NCBI GenBank assembly: GCA_034670405.1
Contig: JAXDDX010000114.1
Coordinates: 688,001 to 752,000, forward strand
Direction of reading: 5' to 3'
Length of the DNA: 64,000 nucleotides
DNA from: Hoplostethus atlanticus
Taxonomy: Eukaryota > Chordata > Actinopteri > Trachichthyiformes > Trachichthyidae
Part shown: piece by piece, positions 57,335 to 64,000 of the stretch
Layout of the letters: every line of letters starts with the position of its first letter
How positions within the stretch are numbered: the first letter of the stretch is position 1
Notes under the pieces: generated by a model
Databases searched by the model: none
Seen by the model: the letters and a program-made list of their open reading frames with translations, nothing else
Told to the model about the DNA's origin: nothing
Position numbers and translations under genes: made by a program

Positions 57335-60300
57335 TCAGGAGGTTTTATCGTCCCCTCCGGTAATGAAGAGGTGAACAGTCTTGTTGGAGTGCAACATCTG
57401 TCCGGCCCGTTGGGCCCCCGTGATGGCAGCCAGTTTCTGGGCGTCGTAGCGAGAGTAGAGGGCAGTGCAGGTCCAGCTGGCCTCCTCCCCTCGCCCCCCC
57501 CGCCGCCAGCATGTTACACACTTCACTGTAGAAGTGGGGGAAGGTGGGCAGCCCATAAAAGATCAGGTTCTGGATCCCTTTGATGGTGTATCTGAAAAAA
57601 AGGGAGCGAGAGATCAACATGACTGACAAAACATGGTGCAAATACGAGTCCAGGTGCCTCACTAGGTGTACGAGTTTGTAGAATAAATAAAGTTCTTTGT
57701 TTGGGATGCAGTTTTTGCAGTATCATTTTTGGGTTCATGCAGTTTTACAGCAATCCATGATTTTAACTGTCATGGCAGTGATTCCAGTAATCAATTACCC
57801 ACGCTACCAATGAGAATGGAGTTACACTCCAGTGATTTTACCCCAGTGGTTAGTGAGGTCATTCCGCACCCAGAGGGCCTGAGTTTGATCCCCTGTGCAG
57901 CTATACCTCCCAAAGTAACCTTGAGCAAGATACTCAACCCCTACCTGCTCCGGGGGCGCTACACCAGCTACCAGTGGGTGAAAAGACAATCATCTAACAA
58001 TCAAATTAGCCACGGGACACCATGCGGACATTTCCAACGCGCATTTAACAATTTCTCCCAACAGCATTGTCATTGTCACTTACTTGAGTGTCATCTTGAT
58101 GCTTTACGTTTGATCCAAGGCCGAGGGATTTGTAGAAGGGTGAATGGATGTGCATGCTGTGTGGTGCGATGTGCCAAACATAAATAATCTAATAAATAGG
58201 CTTTGTTGCATGCATCAAAATAAATGGAAGAACGTCAATATCAAAGTATCACAAGAATAGAATTAAACAAATCAAAGGCTAAGGCAGTGAGCCTCAAAGA
58301 TACATGCGGAAGATCCACGGCTCCATCCACTTGTTGCACCTGTTCTGATTAAATTGAGGCACTGTGACTGTGTTATTACACGACTGCCTTTTTGACACTA
58401 AGGTGCAGTATCAAATAATGAAAATAGCTCCTACACTGACTATTGAAATTGTCATGTAAATGCCTTTATCTGATTATTTGAATCAACGTAAGATCATAAT
58501 TGGAGTAAGCATGACACGGTTAACACACCTAGATTTCTGCTCAATCTTTCGATTTATTGGGGCATGTAAACACCGTCGTCAGATTTCTTTTTCAATGGAT
58601 TACCGGATGCGGTAACCCGGAAGTGAAGCCATGTAGAGAAATCGCATTTAAACCTTGTAATCGAGATATTGCCTTAAGCTCTATACTCCCATTAATCAGA
58701 GTATTGGGGTGCATATAAATGTACTCAATGTCCTCCTCAAATCAAACAAAGAACCCAACACATGATGGGCTACCTGGTGGACTGTTAAAGACAAGGTGTT
58801 TGAAGAACTGACCTCTTGTAGAAGTGGAAGCGTTCAGTGAAGAGCAGGAACTGTTTATCTCCCTCCTGGAAGAAGTGCCTGGCTCGGGACACCTCCGATT
58901 TGCTGGAGTATTCGCAGAGGCTGACAAAATTGATCTCCTCTTTCTTCATGTAGTTGCGCAGCCGGACGTAGTCAAAGTAGGAGGGGACGTAGATCATGGT
59001 GTGGGACATGACCGAGTCCCTGTACTGAGGCAGCACATTGTCCACAAAGAACTGAAACCTGCAGGGAGGGGGGAGAATCACAGAAATATAAATATAATAT
59101 AAAAAGTCATAAAAAAACATTTCATCTCTAAAGAAAAAAAAAAGATTAAACTGAATAAAGAGGAAAGAGGTGACAACAACAACAAAATACAAAATTTTTA
59201 ACACTTCTAAAACTGAATTTAGGATTTTATGTAGTGCTATATTTAACTGTATTTAAGGCCATTTCAGGCATTGAGTTTAGACATTTTAAGACTTTTCCAG
59301 GACCAGCAGGCACCCTGCTATAAATTCTACATATGCCATTATCAGGCTATGGTAAATGCATAATGGTTAAAATGCAGGAGGTCCTTACCGAGCATCCTGG
59401 TCCATGAAGCTGTCAGAGGAGAGCATCTGAAACACATGAGGCACCTGCACCAGAACCTGGCAGATCAAACCCGTTCTCGGCATGTTCTTAGTGGCAATCT
59501 GGGATAAAACGGGATGGAATATTTACTCCAAATGAACCTCCGTCAAACCCTAAATGTAGATCATATTCAGGAGAACCACAGGATGAGTAATGCCTAGATA
59601 GTTAGAGATTTAGGTGGAACTAAGCTAACTAGCTAACCTAGATAACTTAGTATGGTTAGACCGCATTTTTTCAGTTAGTACCAGAGCGCTAGGCTTCATA
59701 ATCTTAGCTACCTTCTCTCTTACCCCTTGCCTTTTTCACTGGGTTTCAGTCTGTTACTTAGCCCCCCCATTTGGCTGAGGTTTAACTCAATCAATGAGAT
59801 TATTTCTGCCTCTGAGAAATGGTCGTTTCACTAAAACTCCAATCTGAGTTGAATTTAAACATTCCTGGAACAAGTGTCATGTTAAGCGTAAGTAGAGTAC
59901 CTACCTGTCCGAGGTAGTTGGTGCAGTGCTTGGAGAGGATGTTGTTGATCTGAGGGTCCATGATGGAGCTGAACACCAGGGTTTGCCGGTAGTATCTGGC
60001 CCAGTTGTTCAGGTTCCACATCCTCACCCTGGAGAAGTCCACCCCATGGGAGTCCAGCGGCTGCAGGTTCACATGCTTCATCACATGCTGTTGAGGCGAC
60101 AATGTGACATTTCATAAAGGCATCAATCTATACAGACACGCTGCATCTACAGCCAAACGTGAGCAATACATAAAGAAGGATAAAATACTAAAAGGAAAAT
60201 GCATGTAAGTAATATTTTTCAATTACCTAAAAAAGAAGATCCTGAAGTCTCTATGCACATCAAGTTTTTAAAATTCTATCAAAATTTCGATTTGGTTTTT

Positions 60301-63300
60301 AGGGTGTCATTTTCATTTATAGTTTCGTAATGTGGGTGTTGTGAAGCACTTTGAGACTGTGATTTGGACATAGAACTTAGAGACGGATTAAGGGCTACAC
60401 AAATGTGTCTGTCTGGAAGCCGATGAATTGATTATGCAGCATTTTAATTGATTCCATTCAAGTATGTTATTATTATTATTGGTTTTAGTGGTCTAATGGT
60501 CTAAATGCTGCTTCAGGGGCTTTTCCACGTTGCCAAGAATAAATTCTGGGGGAAAACATTGAATTCTCTTGGAATGAAAATTGAAAAGATAGTTCACTAT
60601 CAGCTTTTGTGGATTCAATCCAAAAATATCAGTGTCAGCCTCAAAAAAAACCCTGTGGATCGAATCTGAATCTGGGATGCTCTGTCGAGGCTACTGCAGG
60701 GTTTCTCTAAAGGCTGAATTTTTTCTACTTGTCACTGATGGACAGCAGAGGGTGCTAGTTAAACACTGAGCTGCACTGAAGAGCTAAAGGCATGCAATAA
60801 CGAGCAATGTTTAGCAGGTTAGTGTCTTTACCAACACGTGTTCCCAGTTCTGCATGAGGAAGACGTCGGCCTGGTCCACCACCAGCACCTCGATGGAGGA
60901 GAGGAAGTCAAAGTCCCTCTTTTTTTCTCCCTCAGCCCCCAGCACTGTGCGAAGGCCCAGCGGAGACCCGATGATGATGTCCGAGGAGTAGAAGGGGGCG
61001 TAGAGACGTACGCTGCTCCTCACGATGGAGACGCCTGGTGGAGAGAGGTGATGGCAAGGGGGCTTCAGACAGAGAGAATGAGGGGGAACTGGAATACACC
61101 ATTTCACTCAGCTTTCTGAATGATCTTTGATGTTTTAAATCTCTCACCTCTGATCCTGTAAAAATTCTCATTCTCTTTGCTAAATTCTGCTATTCTCTAT
61201 GCTACTATGCTATCTATTGATTCATTAAGGTTCCTCTTTAAAAACAAAAAGAGACCAAAGGCTGCAGGTTTCAATAGATGTAGGGTTAACTATGAATGTG
61301 TCCTCTGAAAGCCATTTGTTTTCTTAACCCACGGCAAAATATTGTGGGCTCCAAGTTATTGTAAATGTGTCATTTCTACTGTACCATGTACTCATTTAAT
61401 AAAAAAGGCTTTACTTCAGTTTATAATACTGACCTTGCACTCTCCTACCTTCCTCTTCCCCTGACATCACAACTTCCTCTCTCATATCTTCCTGCTCTAC
61501 TAAAATGTCCTGTTTATTTATTAAAGGTTTTCTCTCTTTTCATTCAGACACTACATATTACAGTTTTGTATATAACTATGTAATTTGTATATTGTATATA
61601 GTTAGATTATTGTAATCTTGGCAATATAAGAATGTGAGTTTAGCACTCATTGTAAGTCACTCTGGATAAGAGTTCAGCTAGATAGATGTGAGGTAAATTG
61701 TAACGGAAAAGTGTTTTAGTTATGTGCACCTATCCTGAAATGATCGTCCACGTTGCCCGAGAAGACGGCACGGTAGTCGTCTGGCCTCTGCAGATTGGGA
61801 GGCTTGTCCCCCGGCTCCTCTCCAAACTCATCCTTGAACCTCTTCTTGCTGCTGACGACAATCTTCTTGCCCTTGGTCTCCAGCAGGCCAATGAGCGTCT
61901 GGATGACTCGCAGCGCTCCGTCTCGAAACGGCACAAGGATCAGGACCTGGCACAGTCAGAACAGTCATTGCAACAAAGTGGTTGGTCGGAAAAAAATAGA
62001 TATTGTGTTTTGGAACATTGTGGCTAAGTGGGAGCATTTAGCTAAGTGAGGATGGGCCACAGGATTGAAGTGTGATATCTATAACCATGGGGATGCCACA
62101 GTTTTAACACTATAATCAATAACTATGTCTTGATACATTTAAGACATGGGATCCCTGTGCAGTACCCTGCAGTTTGCAGCAGCACAAATGCATTATGGCG
62201 TAGGTGTGATCCTGGCCTGAGAATGATCTGTCTAGTGCAGTGGTCTTCAACCCTGGTCCTCAGGACCCACAGCCCTGCTGGTTTTCATTCCAGCCGTCTC
62301 ATCAGGGGCTGATTAACATGGCTGATTCACCTGGCACACCAGGTGAATCTAATTAACTACCTGGTAGGAAGGAAAACCAGCAGGGCTGTGGGTCCCGAGG
62401 ACCAGGGTTGAAGACCACTGGTCTAGTGTCTAGATCTGTCTGAAGTAGGTGGTGGTCTGAGGTACCTATCCAGTTCTTAAGGCAGCCTATTTAAAGTGGT
62501 GTGGTTTACTGCATAAATTCACTTAAATATAAAAAGATTAAAACTGAACAATCAGCAGAATTTGTGGTTAGAACAATGTTACTGAGCTGTCACAGTGTTG
62601 TGGTGGACTGAAATTTCTCAAAGATGTTGTTTTGGCTCACAGAACAAATGCAGTTGATTTGACGCCACTGTAAAACTAGCTCAAGACACTTTGTCAAAGA
62701 TGTGTAACATGTTGTTAGCAACATCTTCTTTGCAACAGAAAGCGACAGGGTTTATGGGAATGTGGTTAATGTTGAGAAACGCTAGCACTATAACAATACC
62801 ACTGGTGTGAGGCTACCAGTCGTCTTGGTCGTTTACAGTAATTATACCGAGGTATCACAATTACTTTGACAGTGATATATATGTTTAAAATGCTACATGT
62901 AGCACCTTTAACACACCCAAAATAATTCTGCCGGTGGTTTACCTTGGGCCGAGTCAGACCTTGGTCTCTGGGCTCATCCTGTGGCTCGGCTCCAGCTTTA
63001 ACCTCAGCTTTCCGGTCTCTAAGCTGGGCATTGTGAGCCAGGACACGGGAATTAGCCTTCAGTACGTGGTTGAGCACATGGAGGCAGTAGGTGCTGCGAA
63101 CCTGGGGGCCCTGGCTCAGAGGCGAGCTCTCTGGGTAGTAAAGATCCTTGTAGGAGCCCATGAGGGCCAGCAGCTCTAGTTGGAGGGGGCTGATCTCCTC
63201 TGCCACCCCCTGAGGGTTGGATGCCTGGTTCAGAGACCTCCACTGGGCCTCCAGGACTTTGTGGAAGGCAGGGAGGCTGGTGTTTTTCTCCTGGCCGATG

Positions 63301-64000
63301 GGGCCAAACTTCTCTAGAGGACTGGTGCATAGCAGAGTGCCTAGTTTTGGCCACTGAGTGCACGGTGAACAAAGATAGAGAAGAATAACTGGAAAACTGG
63401 AAAGAAATATGTAGCCTATGCTCAAAATGTGATCAACATTTTCAGGGGAATTTATAGTAATAGTAAAGCAGTTAATACCGTGATCTGAGTCTTGGCTTTG
63501 GTGCCAGATGTAATCTTCTGCACATCCTCTTCACTAAGTTCTGTGTCCAAATGCTGCAAGAAAGTGTCTGAATACACAGAAAAACATTTCCTTTGAGCTA
63601 AACATCTCAATCATATCATATTCACTATGCATGATAACTTGACGAGTTGCTCCAAATATCCTCCACATCTTTCAGAAATGGACATATAGCGTTTTGGAAT
63701 AGAGCTTTTCACTCCTTACTTACCTTTACTGTCCTCTTGCTTGGCAGTGCATTCAGCGTCCTCCTGTTCTCCCTCGTCCACGAAGTTGCTCTCCAGACAG
63801 AACTGAGATTCGTGCTCCTTGTCTGTGAACTCCTCATCTGCTGCTGCCTCATCATGCAGCCCTGCCTCCTTCTCTTCGTTCTCCTCCTCCCCCTCCTCCC
63901 CTTCTGGTGCTTCAGTCAGAGCTTCATCTGCATCCTCGAGTTCCTCCTCTCCCTCTTCATCTTCATCACCACCTCCATCACTGTCCCCTATGGTGGCAAG
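57335..64000 (-). CDS. utp25: U3 snoRNA-associated protein UTP25 (digestive organ expansion factor), 3' part
   Basis: A nucleolar factor of the small-subunit processome, needed for early pre-rRNA processing; zebrafish def mutants have small digestive organs. Exons in gene order: 63724 to beyond 64000, 63479-63567, 62943-63353, 61730-61946, 60832-61034, 59905-60087, 59389-59498, 58813-59058, 57335-57591. All phases agree. Signatures: an acidic N-terminus ([19 protein letters not shown]), [71 protein letters not shown] (degenerate DEAD-box position, as known for this family), [12 protein letters not shown] and [18 protein letters not shown]. In the last exon a run of eight G (coding strand, about 57493-57500) shifts the frame between VCNMLAAGG and RGEEASWTC; seven G would keep it. 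It ends [12 protein letters not shown]. The 5' end lies outside the window. Confidence 0.93.
60290..60430. repeat. Retroposon-like tail in a utp25 intron
   Basis: It contains GTGAAGCACTTTGAGACTGT and AAGGGCTACACAAATGTGT, a motif pair common at the 3' end of fish interspersed repeats. Family uncertain. Confidence 0.35.
62238..62420. mobile_element. Hairpin MITE (hAT-like) with perfect 8-bp target site duplication
   Basis: 183 bp, ends CAGTGGTCTTCAACCCTGGT and ACCAGGGTTGAAGACCACTG, an almost complete palindrome with arms of about 55 bp. It is flanked by GTCTAGTG at 62230-62237 and 62421-62428. It lies in a utp25 intron and is the same family as 21400-21591. Confidence 0.9.
62640..62915 (+). 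repeat. Dispersed repeat copy D
   Basis: Carries CAGGGTTTATGGGAATGTGG, the ACCACTGGTGTGAGGCTACC region, CGTTTACAGTAATTATACCG and TGTTTAAAATGCTACATG in the same order as the copies near 12780 and 28095. It ends about 28 bp before a utp25 donor. Confidence 0.55.

Overview
This window is vertebrate nuclear DNA, almost certainly from a teleost fish. It has AT-rich introns and GT-AG gene structures. It also carries many transposons typical of fish genomes: an L2/CR1-type LINE, L1, Tc1-like, hAT, piggyBac and hairpin MITEs. The species cannot be fixed from sequence alone. I checked every exon boundary reported for the named genes by codon phase as well as by splice-site bases.

Layout. 1-1839 (minus): an open LINE ORF that runs off the left edge. 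About 1843-3443 (minus): an unidentified multi-exon gene, frame-broken and interrupted by that LINE. 3478-9033: repeats and non-coding DNA. 9034-41508 (minus): a complete 30-exon zmym4-type gene, 2,120 codons before the stop. 43057-46756 (plus): adprs (ARH3), six exons, divergent from zmym4. 48857-56517 (minus): an SLC7A9/SLC7A13-like amino-acid transporter with two tandem, intact, paralogous first coding exons upstream of a single set of five 3' exons. 57335-64000 (minus): the 3' part of utp25 (diexf/def), with its 5' end outside the window.

Main points of interest. (1) zmym4 exon 19 is a symmetric 507-nt exon encoding what looks like a piggyBac-type C-terminal cysteine-rich finger. It sits in a gene whose C-terminus is already Crypton-derived. 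(2) zmym4 exon 22 is a 1,377-nt exon dominated by about 26 copies of a 45-bp coding minisatellite. (3) The transporter locus has a variable-first-half, constant-second-half layout. (4) adprs and utp25 each carry exactly one extra base in their last exon, which points to assembly indels or segregating frameshifts. (5) There is a roughly 1.1-kb palindromic foldback element with a solo-LTR-like insertion, a truncated hAT keeping only a BED finger, and a 40-bp near-perfect hairpin.

The genes do not form a pathway. zmym4 is a chromatin/transcription-associated zinc-finger protein, adprs an ADP-ribose hydrolase of the DNA-damage response, the SLC7 gene a membrane transporter, and utp25 a nucleolar ribosome-biogenesis factor. 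I found no RNA genes or CRISPR-like arrays.
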